From Cokeromyces recurvatus (Eukaryota > Mucoromycota > Mucoromycetes > Mucorales > Mucoraceae), in contig NW_026251409.1 in NCBI RefSeq assembly GCF_025118155.1, positions 355,050 to 419,049 of the forward strand: a stretch of DNA of 64,000 bases, written 5' to 3'. The position numbers were made by a program, and so were the translations under genes. The notes beneath the pieces were generated by a model. The model did no database searches. It was given only the letters and a program-made list of their open reading frames with translations, and had not been told where the DNA came from. Positions 23,362 to 37,223 of this stretch are shown one piece after another. The stretch's first letter is position 1; every line of letters begins with the position of its first letter.

Positions 23362-26300
23362 TTATTTTGCTTTTTCACTTGTATCATTATTAGATGAAGA
23401 AGGTTGACAATATTTTCTCAATGATTCAGCAAGTATTTTTTGATTTAATGGTTTAGTTAAATAACTATTTTACACAGTAGTTAGTATTATTTTATGGCAC
23501 TTTTTTTTTTACAATAACAGATGTATATATATTTACCCGTCCATTCCTGCATTGATACATATATGTCTTGCACTTTCTTGAACATCAGCTGTTAAGGCTA
23601 CAATAGGAAGTCGACTTGTTCGTTTTTCTTCATCCTCTATCTCTCTAATTTTTTTAGTAGCAGCAACACCATCGCACTATATATACATATACATATATGT
23701 ATATATATAACATTAATAACATTAATAACATTAATAATATTATCTCCTTCAAGATAGATATTTTGTGTGTGTTACCTTTGGCATATGATGATCAAAGAAA
23801 GCCATTGTAAAATAACTTTCGGGATGATTGATCCATGCATTTACAGCCTCTAACCCATTATTTGCACATTCAACTTGGAAGCCAAGTCGAGTAAGTTGCT
23901 TTAATAACAATTTCTGTGCAACAGGATTATCTAATGATGATGATTATATTATAAGGCAAAATTAGGGAAATTTTTTTATACATGTATTGTTATTATTTAC
24001 CTTCAGCAATTAAAATATTCATTGTACTGAATAAGTTTCGTTCTTCATCCGTAATAAGTTTGGCTGTCGTTGGTCGAGTATTGTTGGGAACAAGTTTGGG
24101 TAATTTCTTATCTAGTACTTCACCAATTGTTCTTAATAGTTTAAGTCGTCTTAAAGGTACTGCCATACGAATTGCTTTACAAGAAAGCTTCTGGTTCGAA
24201 ATATGATCAATTAAGCCTGATTTCCCATTTACTAAACCACCTGCAGGATAATTCATGATGATGATTAAACAATCTTTATTGATGATGCTTGCCTCTTCAA
24301 GCCAAGAGTTGGATAGTTGTGTAGTGGTATTATCTGGATTCATATAAAGTCCCACAATAATAATATCATATTTTGTTTGCTTTAAATATCTCTTAAAGTC
24401 TTCTATTTCATTTGCACCATCTACTCTAATACCTGTTAAAATAAATCGAATCATATCAATTGTAGCTGGATATCTGGAAATAGCCAACACTTTGAGTGAG
24501 GATAAGTATTGATGTAATACTTTGCGCTCATCAAAATAGGATTCAATTTGAGGGTTTTTACCGCCAGCTTGCAAATGAAACTTTGATACTCGAATGCTAA
24601 AATAAAAATCGGATCCTTTACCAGGGACGCTAGAGACATTGATTGAACCAGACATGAGCTCAACAAGTTGAAGACAGATAGAGAGCCCAAGACCAGTGCC
24701 TCCATACTTGCGTGTTGTACTACCGTCCACTTGAGAGAATGGCTCAAAGAGGACCTTTCTTTGTTCGTTACTAATACCAATACCTGTATCAATGACTTCA
24801 AATAGCAATGCTACTTGATCGTTTGAAGCAATCTTTGTTGTTGTATCCAAAGAGCATTTAATTCGAATTTCACCTTCATGTGTAAACTTGATAGCATTAC
24901 CAAGTAAATTAATCAGAACCTGTCTTAGACGATTTCCATCAGTAATAACAACGGTAGGTACATTATCAGCTATCATATAGGCAATATTGATATTTTTTTG
25001 AATAGCCATAGCAATCAGCATCTCAACCACATCAGCGATCAAATCTTCTATTATTACAGGAGCTAAATCTAGTGTTACCTTGCCTGCTTGCAATTTAGAG
25101 AAATTTAAAAGATCATCAATGATCTGTAAAAGGATCTCACAGGATTCCTTTGCGGTTTTCACCAAATCGCGTTGTTCAGGGTCTAATTCTGTCTCTGCTA
25201 ATAGTGAAATCATACCATAAAATCCAGAAAAGGGTGTCCGGATTTCGTGACTCATGTTAGCAAGAAATATTTCTCGAAGGCGTGTAGCACGAACGGCTGC
25301 CTCTTTACTCTTTCTTGCATCTTCTAATGCCTTCTTTTGCATTTCAATCATGCGCATATTCGCCATCGTCACACGTTGTACAGACTTAAACAGGAAAGCA
25401 TTTGTGATAGAGATACCCATTTGTTGACATAAAAGGCTAAGGACAGTAATATGGCGTTGAGTAAAGATGCCACTTGAGCCCTCCAAGAATAAACAACCGG
25501 CAAGAGCACTCTTGTGCGTGATGGGCATGCAGATGACAGATTTGTTACCAACACGGTTATACCATGGGCCCACTGCAAATCTTGCATCTTGATCTATGTT
25601 ATGAATAAAAATACTTTCTCCAGTGTTAATTGTGTGATGAATGATCCGGCTTGAGACTAATTCATCATCATCCATAAGGGGACGAGGAGGATCAAAGGTC
25701 ATAGAGCCCTCTTGCTGACTACCATAAGCACACATACCGTATTTTTCTTCCTTAACAATAATTGCTCCACAATCTGCGCCTGAATTTTCCAAGATGATAG
25801 ACATCATCGATTTAAGTAAACTGTCAAACTTGACCTCGGATGAAATAACTTGAGAACTTTTAAGAATAGAAGCCATATCAAGAATATCTAGAGTAAGCAA
25901 TGTTTGCTCAGTTGTAACAGGGGGGATTGTTTCTGATACAAACGGTTCATTAACAGTATTGACTGCACCCAGTGAAGATGTACTCCAGGTTCCTTGAGGA
26001 CCCAAGAAAGGAAATGGATCAGTTTGGACACCAGTGTCATGAGATTCAATACGACCATCATCATATTCTGTCAATAGGGTAGTGTATTTTGTACTTAATT
26101 GTTGTGCTTTACCATAAGATCCATGATGAACATACAAGTCAATTGCCTTCCTTAACATACCATAAGCTGCATTCTTTAAACCGGAACGTTCATAGAACCC
26201 ACCAAGATATCCATGACAGATACATAACTCTAAAAACCAATCACCTTCACGTGCCTGATCAATGGCATCTTCATAAAGTCGAACTGCTTTAGCCAAATCG

Positions 26301-29300
26301 TTGGAGAGTGTGGCTACCTTCTCTGCCTCTACTAAAGTATACCACATAGCATAATTAATGCGGGAATGTTCCATCCATGGTCTCAGTATAGCTTGGTTAG
26401 CCTCGATACGTTCTATATACATATTAATTTCTTCCTGGGATAGTTCTTCTCGCTCTACACGTATCTTTTGAAGAATAGCCAGTGAATGTAGATAAACAAC
26501 CATACGAGTATGTCGATGAGATGGATGATTGTGCATGCCACGAATACACATATAACCTGTAGCGATAGCATAGTTGTAATGTCCATATAGTACAAGTGGC
26601 AGCATACGGAAAGAATCATACCAATTTAAGGGGACATTTGGACTTGGACTCTGTTTACAACTTTCAGCAATAAAATGACTGTCACAGAAACCATCATCTC
26701 CATTAAAGATTTCCTCAGGTGTGTTATGAAAGGTATGACCTTGTAATGCTTTAATTGTACGAATCACACTCATGATCAAGATATTGATATCAGCAGATGA
26801 AGACCAGTTATGAATATCATCATAACAACTTTCTGCTTCTGCTAGTGTATCCGATAAATTATTACCTATGTAAAACAGCATATCTACTATATGCAAGTGC
26901 GAAAAGGAAGCGTAGATACGATCACCTGCTGACAATGAGTAGCGTAGTGCTTGGCGATAAGCAGCAATGGATTCACGTTGATGGTGTTTCCATACAAGCC
27001 CAAAAATATTATAGAGACAGAGGGCACGACCTTTTTCGTTATTGCTACCATATTTTTCGGATATCGTAACGCCTGCCGCACCTAGTTCCTCACCAAAGCT
27101 GTATTCATCATAAAATTCAACAGCACAAAGATTCAAAAATGTCAAAGCCACACCTGTTGCAGATGAGATACCTTGAGTCAGTGAGTAATAAACTATTTTA
27201 ACAGCATAATAAAACATTTCAGTTTGATTGCCAAGCCAATATGCACTTGTGCACATCTCCTCAAGGATACTCATAATCGATCTTAACTTTGGATCCTCAC
27301 ATAGATTCAATTTTCGCATCTCTTCAATACCTATCTCCTTAATCATGCCTATCACGAGTTGGTACTGTTTATCAAGTTCCTCACGAGTGATATTAAAATT
27401 GAAGTCATCAATATTGAGTTCTTGAAGACAGTTACGTAAAGATTGAGCACCTTCTTCATGCATTTGTCGAGAGAAAAAATACTTGTGCTGAATACGATAG
27501 GCTATTACGCGATCCATAGGATCCGTTGTATGTTTAAAAATAGCCTCAAGGTATTTCTCAGTTGTTTCATATTCACCGACAACCCAACTGAGGGAAACAG
27601 CATTGGTGTAAAGATAATGTGTTCGGCTGTATTTTTCGCCTTCCCAACAATCAGATTCTAATAAAGAAATGGCTGCTTTGTAGTAAGAGAAGGCCATTTT
27701 ATGAGCACCTGATGCACGAGCCTTATTGCCTGCCTCGTATAATATATTCCTATACATTGCCTTATTTTCTGACACACATATCAATTTCATAGACTTGAGC
27801 AAATGGTCAGCAATAAGAAAATTATCAGCATTCTCTTCTTGCATAAGATATTTAGCAATCTTAAGGTGGATCTTTTCCCTACTTTTTGGATTAGCAAGTT
27901 CCATAGCGGCTTGCGAATAACGATCATGCGACCATTTAAACTCATCACTCTCAAGTGGTAAGATATAACCCTCTTGTAAAGCTGCTTGCAAACCATTGAT
28001 AGGATTATACAATTTACGCGAAGCTGATCGAAAAAGTGTTCTTTGACTTGATTTTGACGTGATAGATGTTGATGCTGTTAAGGAAGATTGTGCTTCATTA
28101 TTGGCCATAGAAAATTTGATCAATGGATGTTGAATATTTTTATGGTGCATAGACTCGGATGAGCTATTATCATCATCATCCACTGCTTGTGAATTTATTT
28201 CTGAATTGGCTGCGTCAGAATCAGAAAACTCTGATTCAGGATCTGAATGTAGCATTAAATATTTGACGGTATTCCAAGAAAATGTATCACCTACAAAGGA
28301 AGCCCATTTAAGCAAACGTTGACCATCTAATGGTAATTCCTTTAATCGATTTACTAAAAAGCTAATATCCAACTCAGCATCACGTTCAGCGCCATCCTTG
28401 GACATAATTACTTGTTGAATATCGGCCAGGTTATAATCCCATTCATTTTCTTCCCAGTTGAAGAAAATCATTTTCTTCTTCTCAAGTGTAGCTAGCAGTT
28501 GGGATGTATAAAAAGCATTACCTCGAGTCTTCTTATACACAATATCTGCTAAGGGTAAAATAGAATCACGATCTACATCCAAAGGTCTATGAAGAGCATC
28601 ACTCACATAGTCAACTAACGAATCAAAATCAAGTGCATCAATTGGAAGATTATGAAATACAGCATATTCATTTGTAAGAAGTTTTTCTAGTTGTGGAGTA
28701 GCTTCTTGATCTCTAAAGGCAATAAAAAGTAAAAGCTTTAAACGAGAACCAATCATACTTTCAATTAATTCCAATGATGGCTCGTCTGCTAAATGAAGGT
28801 CATCCAAAAACTTATGTCGTTAAAGAAAATATATATATATATATAAATATATATATTAAATAAAACAGATTCTATATTAAAATAATTAATTCATCTATAT
28901 ATCTTACCAAAGTCACCATACGCCATTGAGTTAAAGCTCGAAATACTTCAACAAATAAATTATGAAAACGAACACGAGTTTCAACATTATCCAAATGAAT
29001 TTGATCAATAGGTTCTTCTGAATCCTCACTATCAACTGGGTCTAACAATGGCTTTAATTCAGGTACTAGATCGGCTAAAAGTTCGATTTTACAAAATTGG
29101 GAACCTAGGTGTGTTTTAAGATGGTTATAAAATGCATGAATTTCTTCCTCAGACTCGGATAAAACTTGCTGCAAAATTTGAGAAAGAGATTTTAGTATAC
29201 AGCTATAAGGTACTTTATGTCGTGAATCAAATTTTGTTGATGCAACATAACTTTATAAAATATTTATCGTCAGTAAAATAATAATTCATTCTGTATTTAA

Positions 29301-31314
29301 TATTTACCCATGCTGCCTAGCTACATTTTGAACGGCATTAAATAAAGTAGATTTACCTACACCACCAGGGCCAGAAATACAAACAATTTCAACACCCTGT
29401 TTTATACTTTGTACTCTACCATTCCCACTAGATATATCACTTCCATCAAATCCACTACAATAGCTTGGGGAGGTATTTGATTTTGTACCAGTATTGATGG
29501 CTCCGTTAGTTACACTACCTTCATTACCTGATAAATGGTCACTAGTATTATCACTTACACTTGCATTACTTATATGAAAATCACCTCCACTTGTGATTGT
29601 AGGTAATGTAGAGCCTGTAGAATATGATTTGTCTTTACGATTTTTCATTGTTTTGTATACACCAGCTACACGTTGTATAATATAATTCATCTCAACAATA
29701 GTTCCCTGACGTCCATAAATCGCTTTAGGTAATGTAAAAACTGAAGCAACATCTTTTTCTGCTAAAGGAAAGGATTCAATGACCTACATAAAAAGTATAT
29801 ATTTATATATAACATTAGTACTATGACCCTACTCCTACTTTTCTTTTCTTTTTTTTTTCTTCTTTTTTACTTCATAACTAGTTTCAGAAGCAAACTTTAA
29901 ACGTTTTAGACATTCTTTTAAATCAGCTCTAATACCATAAGCGCTATTATATCTTTCATCTGGTGACTATAATATGTACATTAGAAGAAGAAAAAGAAGT
30001 TGATTAGAAATAATGATAATATATACAAATATATAAATATGTATACGGTAAGAAAAAAAAAACTCTCTCCTACACAAAGCCACATAATTCACTTTAATAC
30101 CTTATTTGTCATTTTTTCAACAATTCTAGCAACTACTTCAGGCACTTCTAGTTGGATCTCATGAATAAGCGGTATTTTTTTACTCAAGATACTGTTCAAT
30201 ATTTCTAATGGGCCACCATCAAATGGATTTTTTCCAGTTAATAATACAAAAAAAACGATACCCAATGAATAAATATCTGAACGATGGTCTGGGACATAGG
30301 TTGTTCTACCGGTTTGTTCTGGACTTACATAAACCAATAGATTCTGTAACATTTCCATAGATTCCTTATTATTTGCAGTCTTTCTCCAACCTTCACTTGT
30401 AAGATAAGTCTCAAGAGATTTTGTTCCAGAACCAAAATTCCACATTTTCACTCTTGCTGAGTCTTCACCAGTCCATTGAAATGCAGATAATCTAATCTCC
30501 CCATGCACAACATTATTTCGATGAATAAATTCCAAACAATCTGTACACTTGATAGCAAAACGGAGAAATGTACTGAGATCGTAAATAGGACCATTATTTG
30601 GTAAACCTGCAGAAGGTAAAGGTTGATAATAATGACTGATATTATTACTATTAAAATTACTGCTATAATCCATAAATATATTGCTACTATCATAATGAAA
30701 CGAACGATAGCGTTTCTCTATTGAATGATCGCTAACTGAGCTTCTATCTGAATAAGCTGTTGCTCTAGATGTAATTGAATTATTTGATTCATCGGATTGC
30801 CGTTTACTATATTCTAAATAGTTCTGTCCTTCATCAGCGTAAATAACTATAGTTAATCCACTTGGTAAATGAATATATTCTAAAGGTCGAACTATATAAT
30901 AACTATTAAATGAGTAACTCCGCACTCTTCTATATTTATATAATCAATACGTACCTAAAAAAGATGATCCATCACTCAGTTGATATAATCTTTTTATGAT
31001 ATAATATTCTCTTTCAAGTCTTAATGAATTAGGAGACATTTTAGCCACCACTGGTTTTTTATTTGATATTCTACATAGTAATAAATAAATTATCTTTTTT
31101 TTTTTTCTTTTTTTTGTTTTTCTTTTTTTTTCTTTTTTTTTTTTTTTTTATTAACAGGTTACCTATAGCCAAAAACAATATCCACACTTTCACCATGGGC
31201 TAAACTCGGTATCGGGGCAGCTTTAAAATGATAATTTGGTATTTGTAAAGCATCACCCAACATACTGAATCCAGTTGAATCTGTAATTGATCCAGTCGAT
31301 CCAGAATTAGACAT
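23362..31314 (-). CDS. Giant hybrid histidine kinase with pseudokinase and ATPase modules (Chk1/Mak-type)
   Basis: Ten exons (31314-31163, 31070-30955, 30924-30101, 29966-29871, 29783-29308, 29250-28908, 28810-24001, 23930-23776, 23676-23537, 23464-23362) join to 2404 codons. Domain order: protein-kinase-like region (about 55-370); AAA-like ATPase with Walker A GPGGVGKST (534-542) and Walker B FLDDLH (670-675); long helical TPR-like region (about 900-1550); GAF (about 1640-1800); HisKA with MSHEIRTP (phospho-His1857); HATPase (NLLGNAIKF, DTGIGI, GTGLGLSI); a degenerate receiver-like segment; and a true receiver with phospho-acceptor Asp2319 and LTKP Lys2375. This is the fungal group X architecture, a cytosolic phosphorelay kinase linked to peroxide or osmotic stress and wall signalling. 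The kinase-like region lacks standard catalysis: HRD reads HGE (230-232) and DFG reads NFG (252-254). The acceptor of exon 3 is the weakest junction. Confidence 0.93.
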
Positions 31315-31826
31315 TATGTGTTAAAATGGCTTTTTTTTATTCTTTTTTCTTTTTTGTCGTCGTATATATTTAGCTGTTGTCGCTATCCGGGATATATGAT
31401 AAAATACACAGTATTATTATTTATTTATTTATTTATTTTTTCAACTATATATTTTATTCGTAGGTATTTTAGCTTATAAATAAAAACTTGGAAAAATAAA
31501 AACAAGTTGATATAAGCAATTAAAAAAGGGAAAAATAAAAAAGGAATTAAAGGGGGAAAATACTGTTTTGCCCAGGCTGTGTGGAACGAATGATACTGCG
31601 AAATATTCTTTTTTTTTTTTTTTTTTTTTTTGTGAATTACTTTTACTGCTTAATAAGTGGATAAACTATATCGACCAGAAAAATAAACTTTATCCAATCT
31701 TAGATTTTCTTTTTTATCTAGGCATTCAAGTGTCAATATTATCTAATATATTCCTTTTAGCTTATATTATTTTATTTTATTTTTTTGGGGGAAGTATGAT
31801 TCTGCCCTTTAAAATCAAATAAATGT

Positions 31827-31869
<43 letters not shown>

Positions 31870-31981
31870 TGGTTAGAAGGAATGCTTTTTGATATTCTGA
31901 ATCACTGTTTTGTATATAATATTTCAAGATAATGACACAATTTTTCTGTTTTCAATATGTATGTGTATGTGTATATTTTAT
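31315..31981. other. Intergenic
   Basis: The spacer between two minus-strand genes contains two long T tracts (near 31607-31631 and 31829-31867) and an ATTT microsatellite near 31419-31438. No coding or RNA signal is supported. Confidence 0.5.
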
Positions 31982-32668
31982 TTAATCATAAATACCAACA
32001 ATAGCATTAGCCACAAGAGATTGATCAAATTTAGCTTTTGAAAGATTTAATGTAGTTTCTTCAACCTCATTTACTTTAAATGTATTATTTAATAAATTGT
32101 CCCAGTAAGCATTTATATCCTTTTTAAATGAATCGTTCGTATTATCAACAATCTAAATAAATAAAAGATAAGCTTGCTTATTTTGTATAAATGACATGTT
32201 TAAATACTTTACTTCTTGACGTTCATCTTGTATAATTTTCATTATAGTCTCTATATTCTTTTGTTCCAAATAGCCTTCAACATTGGTATCTTGAATAGGT
32301 TGTCGATGTTCAAGTCCACCCAAATGAATGGTTCCTAATTCTTTTATCAATACTTGTGTATTTACTCCTCCTTGTGCTAAAAAGTAATGTCTATTATATA
32401 AATACATATTTCATTTAATCGTTTATATTACTTGAACGTTAAAATTATATATGTGAAATATTTACGCTCTAATATCTACTCCTTCATCAGTATTTGTTGT
32501 TTTTACAGAGAGTTTCTTTGATTGTGATTCAATTTGATTTAATCCTCTTTCAATAAATGGCAATTCTTTTGGAAGAATTTTATTGTTAGTTAATTTGGAT
32601 CGTTCGAGAATTTGCTTTAAAGAAGCAGGTGGTTTTTCTTCGTTGTTCTTTTTATCGACTAGTGACAT
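31982..32668 (-). CDS. Nic96/Nup93 N-terminal-domain protein, short form
   Basis: Three exons (32668-32466, 32390-32213, 32152-31982) give 183 codons. The sequence matches the N-terminus of the nuclear-pore scaffold protein Nic96/Nup93: ILERSKLTNNKILPKELPFIERGLNQIE, then AHYFLAQGGVNTQVLIKEL and VEGYLEQKNIETIMKIIQDE. In full-length proteins this segment tethers the Nsp1/Nup62 complex and is followed by about 600 residues of alpha-solenoid. Here the frame ends about 60 residues later (..AIVGIYD stop), and no solenoid code lies in the 660 bp downstream. It is either a split or truncated paralogue or a genuine tether-only protein. The match is strong; the short length is the oddity. Confidence 0.8.
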
Positions 32669-33080
32669 TATATATTGTATGTCTTGATCGCGTATAAATA
32701 TTTGTTTAAGGAGAATAGATAGATATATGTGTATATAAAAAAAAAAAAATAAAAAAATAAAAGAGGGAGAGAGTGTGTTTAAATATTTCTTTGAAAAGAT
32801 AGTCACATACACTGTATTATCTTCGAGCCAATTTCAATGAATGATTTGATCATGTATAAGTACATAAGGTGAAGAAATGAAAGAAAAAAAAAAAGACATA
32901 TTATTTTATAGTTAATTCCCCAAAAAAAAAAATTGAAAGTTTTTGAGTCTATTATTTATTTGATATAAAATAGTTAAAGACTTTAATGCTGTATGAACTA
33001 GATAGAAGCACTGCAGTGTGAAATTGCATATTAAATAAGTAATTATTTTATGTCAAAGGGTAATTTTATATACGGCTACT
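32669..33080. other. Intergenic
   Basis: A spacer with A-rich tracts upstream of the Nic96-like gene. Nothing else is seen. Confidence 0.5.
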
Positions 33081-33583
33081 TTACCATTTCACCGGATAAA
33101 TCTCCCACTTTTCCCAAACTTTGGTCTTATAATAGTGATCATTTTTAATCAATTGCTCTACTTCATCAATAGAGTCAGCATTATACAATACAAAGCTTCC
33201 TTCCATTTTACTAGACTATTCAAGTATCGTTAACATTCTATTTATATACACAAACTATCTTCTTTACTTCATGGTTATCTAAAAGTGCACCACACGTTAT
33301 TATACCTCCATTCTTCTTTGCAATACGAATCTCTGAAAAGTGCTTATCACGTATCCCCATTCGACGTTCAAGGCATTGAGGGTCTTTATAATCTTTAAGA
33401 ACAGCCAAAAACTGCTTCTTCTCTTTTTTTTAAAATATATATTTATATATATACATATATACATGTATATAAATAATATAATAATATGCAAATAGCATTA
33501 TATTATAATATACCTGTGGTAAAGTATCTGGCTTGGGCACGATTGAGAATTAATCTTTTACTTAATAAGCTTGATAGTAACAT
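33081..33583 (-). CDS. YCII-domain protein, possibly mitochondrial
   Basis: Three exons (33583-33514, 33422-33268, 33215-33081) join to 119 codons. The first exon (MLLSSLLSKRLILNRAQARYFTT) is Arg/Ser/Leu-rich without acidic residues, like a mitochondrial presequence. The rest is a YCII-related ferredoxin-like domain: RRMGIRDKHFSEI with the conserved His, GGIITCGALLDNHE, KMEGSFVLYNADSIDEVEQLI, ND-x-Y-x-x-x-x-VWEKWEIYPVKW. YCII proteins are small dimeric proteins related to muconolactone isomerases; bacterial members are poorly characterised, and the fungal role is unknown. It lies 93 bp from the MFS gene stop, on the same strand. Confidence 0.82.
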
Positions 33584-33676
33584 TAATAAAGAAAGAAAGG
33601 GAAGAAGAAAGATATAGGATAAAGAAGATCGTGTGAACATATAAAAAAAAAAAGGAAGGAAATTCGGGAGATGAAA

Positions 33677-35458
33677 TTATAAAATATAAGGATAAGCTCT
33701 TTCTCCAATAGAGCCATTCTTTTCGATTTGCTTATTTAACTTGGACAAATGAATTCTTAAACAGAAAGCAGCTAGAGCAGCAAGGAGCATTGCACCAGCA
33801 TTGATCATATTAGAGCCAATATATCTAGGTGCATCAGATGGCCAACCTGAATAAAGAGCGAAAGTACAGATTAAGGCACCAAAATTGGCAATAGAAGATA
33901 CAATACCCGTTGCTGAAGCAACAGCTACAGGATCTTCTTTTGAATTAGCTGTCCATGCCATACTCTATATTTCATATAAATCTATAAGTTACTCCTTATT
34001 ATTTCAACTCATAACTTTAATCATCTTACCAAAGGTACAGTTGGGTAAGTACCGGCTGCTACAACCATTAATCCGAAATAACGTGCAGCAACAGGCTTTG
34101 TAAAACTCAAGATACAAAATCCAATGAAGGACACACAGGAAGATCCAATAATAAACCAGCCTCGGTTTTTATAATAATCACTTAATCGAGTAATAATATA
34201 GACCATCATCATACCAAAGACATAAGGAGGGATACTCATTAAACTGACTTGGATTGAATTAAATGTACCGATTTCTTGAACAATTTTAGGTAAGAAATAG
34301 CCTAAAGAGGTAGCTGCCATTACAGGTGTGAAATACAGTACACAAAAAAGCCATACTTTAAAATCCCTCAATTCTCCGAATACTTGCTTTAGATTACGTT
34401 TCATGTTACGTTCTTCAACACTCTCTGTTGACCTTGGTCGTCGTACTACTGTCGAATTCTCAAGTCTCTTTTTAACACGTGTACGTTCGTCTTCATTTAA
34501 AAATCGAGTAGACTTTTCAGGCGTTGAAGGTAAATAAAAGATAGTAGCAAGTCCAAAAATAATAGATATAATAGCAGAAATTAAAAATAGCCATTGCCAG
34601 CCATATAAATTACCACGAGTATCTATTAATTGCACTCCAGCTGAAATAAGTCCTCCAAATGCACCCGAAGCAGGTCCAGCCAAATAAGTAACACCAATAC
34701 GTGATGATATTTCTTCTGGTCTGTACCATAATGTATTATAATAAGCTATTATAATAAATATTTACTATATATGTTAAAGAAAGAAAGAAAGAAAAAAATT
34801 TACTAATGCCTAAATATGAATATATTAGTTATACTACTTGTATAAATGTCTGTATTTTTTTTTTCTTTTACCTGGCCAAAATCCCGCTTCAAATGCTCCT
34901 AATAAAAAACGTAATAAATAGAAATGCCAAGGTTTAGAAATGGCTGCCATGCATCCAGTGACTATACTCCAGGTAATCATGATTCGTGCAATCCAATGAG
35001 CAGGATTCACATGAGCCATCATCAAATTAGACGGCACTTCAAAGATCTTTTTTTTTTTTAAAAAAAAAATACATGTGTAAATATATGAAGACTTAAATGA
35101 GCATATTATATATGGGCATATTTACAATATAGGCGACATAAAATAGGCCAAGTCCAATATTGTTTTCGTGACCCGTTAATCCTGCTGTATCCATTAAAGT
35201 ATGCTTTTCTGATTTATTCATTGTCATTGCATATCCAACGTTAGATCGATCTTCCACAGATAAAAAATAAAGCCAAAATATCCAGGGAACAATACGCCAA
35301 TCTAGTTTTCGAAGTAATTTTTTTTCTTTATCCATGTCTATTTCATCTTCATCACTCGAATCATGAGGAATATCTTCATTAAGCATATATGTAGTATTAG
35401 GACGCTGTCGAATGTCTAAATTGTCTTTAGTCTTAAGCTCAATAATTGATTGATCCAT
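33677..35458 (-). CDS. MFS transporter, anion:cation symporter (Dal5/Tna1-like)
   Basis: Five exons (35458-35126, 35046-34872, 34809-34804, 34745-34030, 33964-33677) join to 505 codons. The third is a 6-nt micro-exon (GCATTA, plus-strand rc TAATGC), needed to read GFWPG-IT-YYNTLWYRPEE in frame across helices 4-5. Family signs are LLRKLDWRIVPWIFWLYFLS before helix 1, RSNVGYA, FEVPSNL, GAFEAGFWPG, WYRPEE-x-x-x-RIG and GWQWLFLI. These belong to the allantoate/nicotinate/vitamin branch of fungal MFS symporters at the plasma membrane. Twelve helices are expected. Substrate cannot be told from sequence. A long poly(A) (near 35488-35514) lies just upstream of the start. Confidence 0.9.
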
Positions 35459-36632
35459 TTTAATTTATAAAAGAACAGAGATCATGAAAAAAAAAAAAAA
35501 AAAAAAAAAAAAAATTAGTATAAAAATATTTTCAAGAAAACTATTTATTTTTATTACTGATGTGCTTAATGAGCAGTGTGTGTGATATAAATTATTCAAC
35601 TGAATTAATTATTTAAAAAAGAAAAAAGATATAATAAAGGCATATGCAATAAAGAGAGGCGCAGAATTGTTATCATTAAAATGGTTTTGTTTTGCAATGG
35701 GATTAGATATAATATAAAAATCTCATCAGCATACGGGGGTAAAAAAGGGGGGAGAGAAAACATAAAGTAACTATTTATGCAATCAAAGGCAGCAGGAGAG
35801 CATAAATCTATTTAATCCTGATTTTAAAGCATAAATCTACCTTCATTTTTTTCACTAAGTTTAGTTTATTGACTTTGTCAATAATGGATATATTATTAGA
35901 GGCTTTCAGTAGTAGAGTAATAAACTTGAATTAATAAAGAACTTTGCAGTCAGTATAGTTAAATGACTAAAAAAAGAAGCTATAATTGGGTGTTTGTTGA
36001 AATGGAACTTCTTGGTATAATTGACAAAGCTTATGAAATCAAAGGTTATGTGTTCTTCAGAACTATCTTGTACAATGATTATGATATAAAAGTGAAGCCT
36101 CTTAAATTAGCTTCATATAAATTCTATCTTCTTCTAACTAACTAACAACTGGTTAACACGTATAAGATTAGCTAATATGAATTTGAATTATTTGGCAGAA
36201 GAATCGGATTGGATAAATTCAAGAGCTTCCTTTATTAGTAAGTTTTCCTGGAGTTAGTATTACTATTTTTAAAAAGATAGGTTATGTGTTTCAAAATGAT
36301 ACTCTCGAATAATAATAAATTAACTACTAGAAGTATTAAGGTGTAGTGACAATAATTAGCTAAGCTAATATTTTTTTTTGTTTTTACAATAGAAAAGGTA
36401 GGATTGTAGCTATTTATTCTTTTAATATATAACTATGGTTACTACTCTTGACCGCAGTTTTACTATATACTTTTCCAATGTTATTATTGACAAAAAATAT
36501 ATATATATATACGCGTATCAATAATCCGGTCATTATTTGAATTTATTACATCTATGTGTCATATACTATTTTTGATAACATCATAATACATGATATCTTA
36601 GGAGAAGCTTTTCATTGTCGTATTTCAGCTGT

Positions 36633-36683
<51 letters not shown>

Positions 36684-37181
36684 GAAAAAGGAAAAAAAAG
36701 GACAAATTAGATCCAAATAGCGTGTTCAATTTGACTATTCATATCTTAAATAAGGATTTTAAATTTAATATGAATATTAAAAATGAGTTTTAAGCTACAC
36801 CATAGTTGTTCGTTCGTTAGATATAAATAATATAAAAAAAAATTGTGACAATAAATATATTTTGAATTTAGTAAGCACATACATCTATATCCTTACTTTG
36901 GGTCTCCCGGACATTACGTATCATGTTTCGTAATTTAAAGGCATTATTAAAAGAAAAAAATACTTTCTGATGATCAGAATAAAATAAGGGGTAACTTTGT
37001 AAATAATTGACAAAGGTAGGATAATAGAATAGTCCATTAAACAATCATTCTTCTCTTCCTAATAACAAGAATATAAACAAGCTGCAGGCTCTAAAATATG
37101 TAATTATTATTCTTAATTTAATTCAACACACGATCGTATTACTGATTGATCGCCTGTGTTCAAATATAAATGCTAGCAACT

Positions 37182-37223
<42 letters not shown>

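Noticed and set aside
35963..36145. 60-codon plus-strand ORF in spacer
   Set aside because: No domain, no recognised similarity and no splice partner. Length is within chance for AT-rich DNA.
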